A DNA stretch of 64,000 nucleotides from Lentibacter algarum (GTDB lineage: Bacteria; Pseudomonadota; Alphaproteobacteria; Rhodobacterales; Rhodobacteraceae): positions 1 to 64,000 of the forward strand of contig NZ_JAHKQI010000003.1 of NCBI RefSeq assembly GCF_018860975.1, read 5' to 3'. The notes beneath the pieces were generated by a model. It was not told the origin of the DNA. It did not search any database and worked only from the letters and a program-made list of their open reading frames with translations. A program made the position numbers and the translations under genes. How positions within the stretch are numbered: the first letter of the stretch is position 1; the number at the start of each line of letters is the position of its first letter. This document shows positions 7,908-15,346 of the stretch, in pieces.

Positions 7908-8561
7908 ATGGGCATGACAGAATTGTTCTCGTTTCTCGAACGTGGGGGTGCGGCCCTTTGGGTGATTGCGCTGCTTTCGGTTCTGACGCTGGCGATCATC
8001 CTTTGGAAAAGCTGGCGGCTCTGGCGCCTCGGCGCTTGGGCGGGCGCGCGCACCGAGGCCGCGCTTGGCGACTGGTGCAATGGCCGCCGCGACAAAGCCG
8101 TCAACGCCCTGTCAGGCCTGCGCAGCCTGCGCGCCATGCTGGCGCATACGGCAATGTGCAACCACCAAAGCGAACACCTGAGTGACGCCAAAGCCCGCGA
8201 GGAAACGACCCGCGTTGCCAAGTCCTTGCTGCGTGACGCGCGCGCGGGGCTTCGCGCACTTGAGCTGATCGCCACCATTGCGCCGCTGGTCGGGCTTCTG
8301 GGCACAGTGCTTGGCATGATCTCGGCATTTCAAGCCCTGCAAACCAGCGGCAATCAGGCCGATCCTTCTGTGCTGGCCGGCGGCATCTGGGAAGCACTTC
8401 TGACAACTGCGGCGGGCATGGCCGTGGCAATTCCGGCCTCAATGGCACTGACATGGATCGAGAGCGTCACCGACCGCGCGCAGGCCGATATGGAAGATGC
8501 CGCCACGCGTATCTTCACCGCGCCGGAGCCGACACCAACGCTCAAGGTTAACCACGGCTGA
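7908..8561 (+). CDS. exbB: ExbB/TolQ/MotA-family proton channel protein
   Basis: A 217-residue ExbB-type protein with three membrane segments: one near residues 15-30, and two in the conserved block around 118-175 (ELIATIAPLVGLLGTVLGMISAF, then WEALLTTAAGMAVAIPASMAL). ExbB forms a pentameric channel that, with ExbD, converts proton motive force into TonB movement. Its place directly after btuD suggests a dedicated energiser for the B12 receptor. The stop and the next start overlap (TGATG). Confidence 0.88.
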   Translation: MGMTELFSFLERGGAALWVIALLSVLTLAIILWKSWRLWRLGAWAGARTEAALGDWCNGRRDKAVNALSGLRSLRAMLAHTAMCNHQSEHLSDAKAREETTRVAKSLLRDARAGLRALELIATIAPLVGLLGTVLGMISAFQALQTSGNQADPSVLAGGIWEALLTTAAGMAVAIPASMALTWIESVTDRAQADMEDAATRIFTAPEPTPTLKVNHG

Positions 8562-8938
8562 TGTTTGCCTTCGCACCCTCCCGTGTGCGCCGAAAGCCGG
8601 CGCTGACACCGCTGATCGACGTGGTGTTCCTGCTCTTGGTGTTCTTTATGCTGGCAGCCCAGTTCGGGCGTGAAACCGCAGTTGATATGGCTGGCGGTGC
8701 TGGTGTCAGTGACTACTCCGGCCCGCCGCGCCTGATCACACTCCTGCCTGACGGGCTCTTGCTGAACGGCGCTGTGCAGTCCGAGGCAGAGCTGGCGCAG
8801 GCGCTTTTGTCTCTCACCGACAGCCCCGACGACGCGATCTTGCTGCGCGCCCGCGATGGCGCCGATGTGCAACGGCTGACAGACATCGCACAACGCCTGA
8901 CAGCCGCTGGCTTCACCCGCCTGATGCTGGTGGAGTGA
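8561..8938 (+). CDS. exbD: ExbD/TolR-family protein (first copy)
   Basis: A short 125-residue ExbD with one N-terminal membrane helix. The conserved helix start TPLIDVVFLLLVFF includes Asp20, which corresponds to the proton-carrying Asp25 of E. coli ExbD. The rest is a periplasmic domain ending in FTRLMLVE. It is the first of two adjacent exbD genes; the second lacks this Asp. The neighbours exbB and tonB make the role in TonB energisation clear. Confidence 0.88.
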   Translation: MFAFAPSRVRRKPALTPLIDVVFLLLVFFMLAAQFGRETAVDMAGGAGVSDYSGPPRLITLLPDGLLLNGAVQSEAELAQALLSLTDSPDDAILLRARDGADVQRLTDIAQRLTAAGFTRLMLVE

Positions 8939-8941
8939 GCG

Positions 8942-9328
8942 ATGGATTTCTCGCAGCCCAAACAACGCCGCCAGTCAGAACCGGCCTTGCCGATGATCAA
9001 CGTGGTGTTTTTGCTGCTGATTTTCTTTCTGATGAGTGCCCAAATCGTCGCCCCTCCACCGATAGATGTGCAGCCGCCGCTGGCACAGCATGGCGCAGCT
9101 TTGCCGGACGACTTGCGCCTGCATATCGCCGCTGACGGCGCCTTTGCTCTGGATGATTTGCGCGGCCCTGCCGTCTGGGAGATGCTGGCTTTAACACCAG
9201 CGCCAGCCAAAACCGCAGTGCTGGTGCGCGCCGATGCCACCCTGCCTGCGGCCACGCTGGCCTCCGCCCTCTCCCGCCTCTCTGCGCTCGGCTATGAACA
9301 AGTGCAACTCACGACGGCCCCGAAATGA
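8942..9328 (+). CDS. exbD: ExbD-like protein with Asn in place of the key Asp (second copy)
   Basis: A 128-residue ExbD/TolR homologue with the same layout as the preceding gene: a single membrane helix followed by a periplasmic domain. Its helix begins PALPMINVVFLLLIFF. Position 20 is Asn (codon AAC at 8999-9001) where the first copy has Asp20. In ExbD this Asp is the residue that moves protons, so this protein probably works only as a partner in a mixed dimer. The start lies 3 nt after the first exbD stop; the end overlaps tonB by ATGA. Confidence 0.82.
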   Translation: MDFSQPKQRRQSEPALPMINVVFLLLIFFLMSAQIVAPPPIDVQPPLAQHGAALPDDLRLHIAADGAFALDDLRGPAVWEMLALTPAPAKTAVLVRADATLPAATLASALSRLSALGYEQVQLTTAPK

Positions 9329-10149
9329 CCCGCGCTGGCGAATTCGCCGCCTTCTTCGGCCTCGCCGCTTTGGTGCATGTCGGGCTGTTTGCCCAGTTCG
9401 GTCAGTCCGGCGCGCAGTCGCAGGGCGAAGCGGGGCAGGCAAGCGTGTCGCTGATGACAAGCCCGGCCGATATGACCGCCCGGGTTGCCGAGTGGACACG
9501 CCCTGTCGAGGCGATGCAAGATCTGCCCGAGGCGCTCGCCCCTCTCAACGCCGCGCAGACATCGGCTCAGCCGCTCGCTCCCTTGCCCACGCCCCCTGCG
9601 ATGAAACCGCATCAGACCACGCCCCTAGCGGCCCCCACCGAGGGCCATGTGCAACTTGATACCCAAAGCGCGACACCTACTGTTGCCGCCCTCGCACCCG
9701 ACACCTCAAAGCGCCCGAAAACACGGCCAGCGCCCGCAGCAAAACCGCGGCGCAGCCAGCCTGCCTCTTCGGCCCCCGCAAAGCAGAAGGCCTCAGGCGG
9801 GCAAACAGGCCAGAACGCAGGCAACACAGCCGTCACCCGTAGCGCTACACTTTCCAAGGCCAAGCGCAGAAACTTGATGGCCCAATGGGGCGCATCCATA
9901 CGCAACCGTATTGAACGCCAGAAGCGCTACCCCTCCGGCACCAATGCCAGCGGAACCACCGTGTTACGCATCGTTGTTTCAAAGGCAGGCCGCGTGGTCG
10001 GCGTTTCTCTCGCCAAGTCTTCAGGCAACCGTAAACTCGACCAAGCCGCAATCAGAGCGGTCAAAAGGGCCAGATTAACCGCCGCGCCCAAAGGCCTCTC
10101 CGCGGCGCAGTTCAAGTTCAATCTGCCGGTTGCCTTCAGCAAAAAGTAG
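9325..10149 (+). CDS. tonB: TonB-family energy transducer
   Basis: A 274-residue TonB-like protein with a short N-terminal membrane anchor (FFGLAALVHVGLFAQFG), a long Pro/Ala/Lys-rich periplasmic linker (about 60-180), and a C-terminal TonB domain from about 190. That domain shows IRNRIERQKRYPSG, VLRIVVSKAGRVVGVSLAKSSG and LDQAAIRAVKRARLTAAP, the standard family pattern. It completes the exbB-exbD-exbD-tonB set that serves BtuB. A perfect palindrome GGCGCGCGCC follows the stop, but I see no clear terminator. Confidence 0.85.
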   Translation: MTRAGEFAAFFGLAALVHVGLFAQFGQSGAQSQGEAGQASVSLMTSPADMTARVAEWTRPVEAMQDLPEALAPLNAAQTSAQPLAPLPTPPAMKPHQTTPLAAPTEGHVQLDTQSATPTVAALAPDTSKRPKTRPAPAAKPRRSQPASSAPAKQKASGGQTGQNAGNTAVTRSATLSKAKRRNLMAQWGASIRNRIERQKRYPSGTNASGTTVLRIVVSKAGRVVGVSLAKSSGNRKLDQAAIRAVKRARLTAAPKGLSAAQFKFNLPVAFSKK

Positions 10150-10238
10150 CGGCGCGCGCCCCTAGACATTATCGTGCGCGGAGCGCATTATCATTTGTCG
10201 TCATAATACTGATACATTCCAAAGCAATAAGGCTGAAG

Positions 10239-12413
10239 ATGACCGAAGCTAATTTCCTCCTAGCGCCCTTTCCTGCGCCGCAAGAGCTGCCTGACCTTGA
10301 TCTCGCAGGGCCCGGCCGGTTTGTGAACCGCGAGCTAAGCTGGCTTGGTTTTAACTGGCGGGTTTTGGAAGAAGCCGAGAACCCCCGCGTGCCCCTGCTT
10401 GAACGTCTCAGGTTTGTCTCGATCTCGGCCACCAACCTCGACGAGTTTTACACCGTGCGCGTCGCCGGCCTGCGCGAGTTGGTCAATGAAGGCGTGAGCA
10501 CACCCGCCACTGACGGGCTTAGCCCCGCCGAGCAACTGGTGCTGATCAACGAGAACGCGCGCAAACTTCTGCTGCGCCAACAGGACGCATTTGCCGACCT
10601 TACTGAAGAAATGAGCACAGCAGGCATTCACCTCGTCGAGCGCACCGAGCTGACAGATGAAGACAAAGCCGTGCTGCATGCGGTCTTCCTTGAGCAAGTC
10701 TTCCCCGTGCTCTCGCCCTTGGCGATCGATCCGGCACACCCCTTCCCGTTCATCCCCAACACCGGTTTTGCCCTCGCGCTTGAGCTCGAAAACCTCCGCG
10801 ACAAACGCAAACTGCAAGCACTCCTGCCGATTCCGCAGCAGATCAACCGCTTTGTGCAACTGCCTGCGCCCGACGGCCAGCAACGCTACTTGCCGCTGGA
10901 AGAACTGCTGCTTGAGCACCTCCCCAGCCTGTTCCCCGGCTTCAAACTCAAAGGCGCCTGCGCCTTTCGCATCCTGCGCGACAGTGACCTTGAGGTTGAA
11001 GACGAAGCCGAAGACCTCGTGCGCGAGTTCGAGACAGCCCTCAAGCGCCGCCGCCGTGGCGAAGTCGTGCGCCTCACCATCAGCGCAAACGCCCCCGCAC
11101 GCCTGCTCTCGATGATCAAACGCGAGCTGCACGTCACCGGAGACGAGATCGTCGAGATCGACGGCACCATCGGCCTTGCCGACCTCTCCGAGCTGGTGCG
11201 CGACGAAAAACCCGATCTCCTCTGGCCTTCCTTCAGCCCCCGCGTCCCCGAACGGGTGCAAGACCATGAGGGCGACATGTTCGCCGCCATCCAGCAAAAA
11301 GACATGCTGCTGCACCACCCCTACGAAACGTTTGACATGGTCATCCGCTTCCTCGCCCAAGCCGCACGCGACCCCGACGTCGTCGCCATCAAACAAACGC
11401 TCTATCGCACGTCAAACGACAGCCCGATCGTCTCGGCCCTCTGTGAAGCTGCCGAAAACGGCAAGTCCGTCACTGCCCTCGTCGAGCTGAAAGCCCGCTT
11501 TGATGAAGCCGCCAACATCCGCCAGTCGCGCCGCCTCGAGCGCGCAGGCGCACATGTGGTCTACGGGTTTCTCAACCTCAAAACCCACTGCAAAATCAGC
11601 ACCGTCGTGCGCCGCGAAGGTGACAAGCTCGTCACCTATACGCACTACGGCACCGGCAACTATCACCCCATCACCGCGCGCATCTACACCGACCTCTCGC
11701 TGTTCACCTGCGACGCCGCCCTGGGGCGTGACGCCACCAAAGTGTTCAACTACCTCTCAGGCTACGTCGAACCCGCCGCGCTCGAAAACCTCGCCATCTC
11801 GCCGATCTCCCTCAAGCCGAAACTGCTTGAGATGATCGAGGCCGAAATCGAACACGCCCGCGCCGGAAAACCCGCCGAAATCTGGGCCAAAATGAACTCG
11901 CTCACCGAGCCGGAAGTCATCGACGCGCTCTACCGCGCCTCTGGCGAGGGCGTCAAAATATCCCTCGTCATCCGCGGCATCTGTAGCCTGCGCCCCGGCG
12001 TCATCGGCCTCTCCGAGAACATCCGCGTCAAATCCATCGTTGGCCGCTTTCTCGAGCATTCGCGCATCGTCTGCTTTGGCAATGGCCACGGGTTGCCGCA
12101 CAAAAAGGCCCGCGTCTTTATGTCGTCAGCCGACTGGATGGGCCGCAACCTCAACCGCCGCGTCGAAACCCTGATCGAGATCACCAACGCCACGGTGAAG
12201 GCGCAAATTACCTCGCAAGTCATGGCCGCAAACATGGCCGACACCGCCCAAAGCTGGGTCATGGCCCCCGACGGCAGCTTCACCCGCACGCACCTCCCCG
12301 AAGGCACGTTTTCCTTTAACTGTCACAAGTTCTTTATGGAAAACCCGTCGCTGTCAGGCCGCGGCTCCGCAGGCGCCTCCGACGTACCCAAACTCACCCA
12401 CGCCGAAGACTGA
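10239..12413 (+). CDS. ppk: Polyphosphate kinase 1
   Basis: A 724-residue PPK1, which reversibly moves the gamma-phosphate of ATP onto inorganic polyphosphate. The N-terminal domain starts with FVNRELSWLGFNWRVLEEA, a hallmark of the family. The catalytic region has LKARFDEAANI, LKTHCKIS (the phosphorylated His) and the late segment GLPHKKARVFMSSADWMGRNLNRRVE. Length is typical. The DNA is strongly GC-biased at third positions, unlike the kinase at 19.4 kb. In relatives, ppk commonly follows hda and precedes ppx; both links are broken here by inserted genes. Confidence 0.95.
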   Translation: MTEANFLLAPFPAPQELPDLDLAGPGRFVNRELSWLGFNWRVLEEAENPRVPLLERLRFVSISATNLDEFYTVRVAGLRELVNEGVSTPATDGLSPAEQLVLINENARKLLLRQQDAFADLTEEMSTAGIHLVERTELTDEDKAVLHAVFLEQVFPVLSPLAIDPAHPFPFIPNTGFALALELENLRDKRKLQALLPIPQQINRFVQLPAPDGQQRYLPLEELLLEHLPSLFPGFKLKGACAFRILRDSDLEVEDEAEDLVREFETALKRRRRGEVVRLTISANAPARLLSMIKRELHVTGDEIVEIDGTIGLADLSELVRDEKPDLLWPSFSPRVPERVQDHEGDMFAAIQQKDMLLHHPYETFDMVIRFLAQAARDPDVVAIKQTLYRTSNDSPIVSALCEAAENGKSVTALVELKARFDEAANIRQSRRLERAGAHVVYGFLNLKTHCKISTVVRREGDKLVTYTHYGTGNYHPITARIYTDLSLFTCDAALGRDATKVFNYLSGYVEPAALENLAISPISLKPKLLEMIEAEIEHARAGKPAEIWAKMNSLTEPEVIDALYRASGEGVKISLVIRGICSLRPGVIGLSENIRVKSIVGRFLEHSRIVCFGNGHGLPHKKARVFMSSADWMGRNLNRRVETLIEITNATVKAQITSQVMAANMADTAQSWVMAPDGSFTRTHLPEGTFSFNCHKFFMENPSLSGRGSAGASDVPKLTHAED

Positions 12414-12627
12414 GCAGCCCCGCCCCCGCCCCGTGGAAGGGCGTTTCCGGTAGACACGGAAAGGGCCAGACAAAGCGAACTTTCATTGCTCTAAGCGAGA
12501 CGTTCGACAGTTTTTTCGCGCCAGTTCCAGGACCTACAACTTATTCAATATTTGATCCGAAACGGGGTGGCGGAACTGCTCTTTCCCGTTCGCCACGCGT
12601 TCTTGCGGAAACGTCAAACGGATCGAT

Positions 12628-13025
12628 CTATGGTTTGGAACACGGATTTTCTACTGCCAGATATTCGCCTGCCGGAATCTGAAGAATGTCTTTGATACCG
12701 ATGGCGGCCTTGTCATTGGGCCCGAGTTTGTCGAGTGCCGATTGCAAAGCCAGCAGGATCGCTGCGGCATCATTCCGCAAAGCCGTGATGAAGGACAGTG
12801 CAGGTGTTGAGGGGTGAGAGTCCAGCCAAGGACCTTCAGGTTCTGCGCGAAGCCATCGTACCGTTGCATATGTGTCCATGATTGCGCGTCAAGTGCTGCA
12901 ATGTCGGCCTTGCCTTCTGCAACCATCCACCCGGACGCGATATATCCATAGGACTGAATGCTATTTTCAAAGGTGAAGCCTGCGGTCTGCGCGTGATTCA
13001 AGGGCGCTGCAAAGCCGGGCAAATG
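12628..13025 (-). pseudogene. Remnant of a PhnD-type substrate-binding protein
   Basis: Two overlapping minus-strand frames together read like the C-terminal half of a phosphate/phosphonate-type periplasmic binding protein. The first gives GYIASGWMVAEGKADIAALDAQSWTHMQRYDG. After a frameshift near 12,805-12,825 the second gives PSTPALSFITALRNDAAAILLALQSAL. The N-terminal half and signal peptide are missing, and a TAG lies in frame just upstream (13032-13034). It follows the dehydrogenase gene at the end of the minus-strand operon and is most simply a decaying fourth member. The 214 bp between ppk and this remnant hold nothing I recognise apart from a weak TTTCCG/CGGAAA stem. Confidence 0.7.
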
Positions 13026-13073
13026 GGCCTGCTAGCTAGGCTCGCACATGCATCGGCGGCGCGGCGATACCGG

Positions 13074-14078
13074 TCACAGGCTGGCACCAAGACTTTCAAG
13101 AGTGGCCTGCATTTCTGCGTCAATCTCAACCCCATTGCGGGCTGTATGTGCTCGGGTTTGATGGCGTCTTTCACCGGGCGCGCGGGTGCCTTCCTCGGAT
13201 GTCATTGCCGATATCATAGCCTCAATCCGAGCGATGTGATCGGTCTGCCCCAACCCATCAGCGCGGATTGCGATGATCGTCTGACCCAACTTTGGTGGCC
13301 CACCTGCGTCATCGCCAAGCGAGGATGCCTCAAAAGACCAATGCGCCCCGGTCAACCCCGCAGCCAACACTTCGACCATCAGCGCAAGCGCGGCCCCCTT
13401 GTGCCCCCCCGCTGGTGCGATGGAACCTGCCATCCCGGCATTTGGATCAGTGGTTGGCTGCCCCTCAGCGTCCAACGCCCAGTTGGGTGGGATGGCATCA
13501 CCTGCCGCCGCTGCGTTCGCGAGGTTCACAAATGCGGTGGCCGAAGAGGAACTGTCAATAACAAGAGGATCACACCTACGTGGCGCCGCAAACGACCACG
13601 GGTTGGTGCCAAAGAAGGGTGTCTTGCCCCCCCATGGGGCCATGGTGGAAGACGCATTGGCGAACATGATCGCCATTAGGCCCTCACGCGCCAATATATC
13701 GGTAAAGTATCCCAGCACGCCGCAGGCATAGGCATTGGTGATTCCCATCAAGGCGATGCCTTGATCGTTTGCTGCTTTGATCAACGCGGGTTTTCCCGCC
13801 TCAAACGCGGGGTGGGCGAACCCGTCAGCCGCGTCGACGGCTACCATTCCGGGGGCGGGGTGGCTGACGCGCGGCACCGCATCACCAAGGATCTTGCCGA
13901 CCTTAAGGTGCTGGCAGTAGTATGGCAGATACCCCAGACCAATGCCGCGCGTGCCCTCCCCCTCTGCTGCGCGAATAGAACGCGCAACGGCTGCGGCCTG
14001 TTCGGGTGCCGCGCCGCACGCGATGAGGGCTTGCTGGCTTACGCGCTCGACATCGTCCATTGTCAGTATCTTGGTCAT
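13074..14078 (-). CDS. Ldh-family (malate/L-lactate-type) oxidoreductase
   Basis: A 334-residue member of the NAD(P)-dependent Ldh2/DpkA family, which reduces 2-oxo acids or cyclic imines. Family signs are the N-terminal three-helix region, APWGGKTPFFGTNPWSFAAP in the middle and PAGGHKGAALALMVEVLAAGLTGA near the C-terminus. The usual Ser-His-Gly motif that supplies the catalytic His is not visible; the matching stretch reads TRGIGLGYLPYY, and the NSxHFG stretch reads NAYACG. The ATG at 14078 has AGGA 6 nt upstream. An ATG at 14099 overlaps the upstream stop (ATGA) and is the alternative. Last intact gene of the M24/SBP/enolase operon. Confidence 0.8.
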   Translation of the reverse strand: MTKILTMDDVERVSQQALIACGAAPEQAAAVARSIRAAEGEGTRGIGLGYLPYYCQHLKVGKILGDAVPRVSHPAPGMVAVDAADGFAHPAFEAGKPALIKAANDQGIALMGITNAYACGVLGYFTDILAREGLMAIMFANASSTMAPWGGKTPFFGTNPWSFAAPRRCDPLVIDSSSSATAFVNLANAAAAGDAIPPNWALDAEGQPTTDPNAGMAGSIAPAGGHKGAALALMVEVLAAGLTGAHWSFEASSLGDDAGGPPKLGQTIIAIRADGLGQTDHIARIEAMISAMTSEEGTRAPGERRHQTRAHTARNGVEIDAEMQATLESLGASL

Positions 14079-14095
14079 GTTTTTCCTAGAGTTAC

Positions 14096-15277
14096 TCATT
14101 TCTTGCGAAACCCGCCGCCATAATCGCTTGCGTCATTCACCGACCCACCCGTCGGCAACGCCCCTTCGCTAAGATACCGTTCGTGGCATCGCTCAAGGGC
14201 CTTTTGATCCAGCGTAACGCCAAGACCCGGCCCATCCGGCACACGCACAACGCCGTTCTTCAGAACAAAAGGACCGCCTTCGATCACATCATCCGCATAC
14301 CAGCGAAACAGCGTCTGGCTAGCACCGCGCACATGTTCGATCGCAGCTGTCAGATGCAGGTAGGCGGCACTTGCGATACCGGTTTCGCCCGAATGGAACC
14401 GAAACCCAACATCATATGCTGAACAAGCAGCGATGAAACGCTGCGTGCCCGCAATACCGCCATGTTCATTCACGTTGGTCACTATGGCATCGGGTGCACC
14501 CGATCGCACAGCCGCCGGAAGATCAATCATGTGGCTGGACAGTGCGCAGGCAACGTGGGGGCGCAACGCGGCCAGATCAGCATAGCCTTCGCAAGGCTCT
14601 TCGAACCATGAAATATCGTAGGCCTCAAACTGAGGCACAGCGTGGCGGGCTGTGGCCAACGTCCATGTACCGTTGGCATCAAGTTGCAGGGGAAGATCGC
14701 CAATTGCTGCACGGACCTCGCGCACCATGTGCAGCTCTTCGCTTAGGTCAACGGTGCCGACCTTGCCTTCAAAGACTGTCGAGCCGTGATCTTCGATCAT
14801 CCGCGCACAATAGTTGGCGACCTGCGCGGGCGTAGCCTCGCCCGCGTGATCAGCGCCGGGCAAGCGATAGCTAAAGTATTCGGTCAGCGGTATATCGTGG
14901 CGAACGGCTCCTCCCAGCAAACGGAAGAGGGGTTGCCCCTCGGTCTTGCCGCGCGCATCCCACATTGCCATTTCAATGCCTCCGAAGACACGGCGCGCAC
15001 CAAGGATATTACCCCATGGCGTATAGCGCATCTGTGGCACACACATGTGCTCCGCCGGTGCAACGTCGCGCACATCCCACCCGATCAGACGGGCACCCAT
15101 CGCCATCACATCAGTGGCGCGGTCCCCATCCGCGCATTCCCCAAGGCCAACAACACCATCCTCGGTCTCGACCTCGATAACGGTTTTGGTCAGCGAAGCG
15201 ATACTACCGTAGCTAAACCGGTAGGGTGCGCGAAATGGAATATTGACAGGCGTAGCCCGTACGGCAGCAATTTTCAT
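14096..15277 (-). CDS. Enolase-superfamily protein, glucarate-dehydratase-like
   Basis: A 393-residue mandelate-racemase/enolase-superfamily protein, probably a sugar-acid dehydratase. The capping domain covers about residues 1-120. The barrel has FEGKVG (catalytic Lys), LQLDANGTW (metal-binding Asp), SWFEEPCEG (metal-binding Glu) and FRFHSGETGIA (catalytic His). By eye it aligns best with glucarate dehydratase. However, the third metal ligand (Asn in E. coli GlucD) seems to be His in SSHMID, and the Asp partner of the catalytic His seems to be Asn in VNEHGG. The substrate may therefore differ. It overlaps or abuts the Ldh gene and follows the binding-protein gene after 69 bp. Confidence 0.8.
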   Translation of the reverse strand: MKIAAVRATPVNIPFRAPYRFSYGSIASLTKTVIEVETEDGVVGLGECADGDRATDVMAMGARLIGWDVRDVAPAEHMCVPQMRYTPWGNILGARRVFGGIEMAMWDARGKTEGQPLFRLLGGAVRHDIPLTEYFSYRLPGADHAGEATPAQVANYCARMIEDHGSTVFEGKVGTVDLSEELHMVREVRAAIGDLPLQLDANGTWTLATARHAVPQFEAYDISWFEEPCEGYADLAALRPHVACALSSHMIDLPAAVRSGAPDAIVTNVNEHGGIAGTQRFIAACSAYDVGFRFHSGETGIASAAYLHLTAAIEHVRGASQTLFRWYADDVIEGGPFVLKNGVVRVPDGPGLGVTLDQKALERCHERYLSEGALPTGGSVNDASDYGGGFRKK

Positions 15278-15298
15278 TGGGATCTTTCGATGAGGAGA

Positions 15299-15336
15299 AG
15301 AACGGGCCCTCAGGAAAAACCTGCAGGCCCGTATAC
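15299..15336 (-). terminator. Stem-loop between binding-protein and enolase genes
   Basis: ACGGGCC (15302-15308) pairs with GGCCCGT (15326-15332), and inside it CAGG pairs with CCTG around an AAAAA loop. There is no T-tract. In this position, directly downstream of a binding-protein gene, such a structure usually stabilises the upstream mRNA or partly attenuates the downstream genes. Confidence 0.45.
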
Positions 15337-15346
15337 TCGTTTCGGA

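Noticed and set aside
10151-10160. Palindrome after tonB considered as a terminator
   Set aside because: GGCGCGCGCC has no loop of its own and no T-tract; it is probably just GC-rich sequence.
12882-13679. Plus-strand 265-codon frame opposite the Ldh gene
   Set aside because: It crosses the decayed gene and the Ldh end, with Cys/Arg/Trp-rich composition and no family signal.
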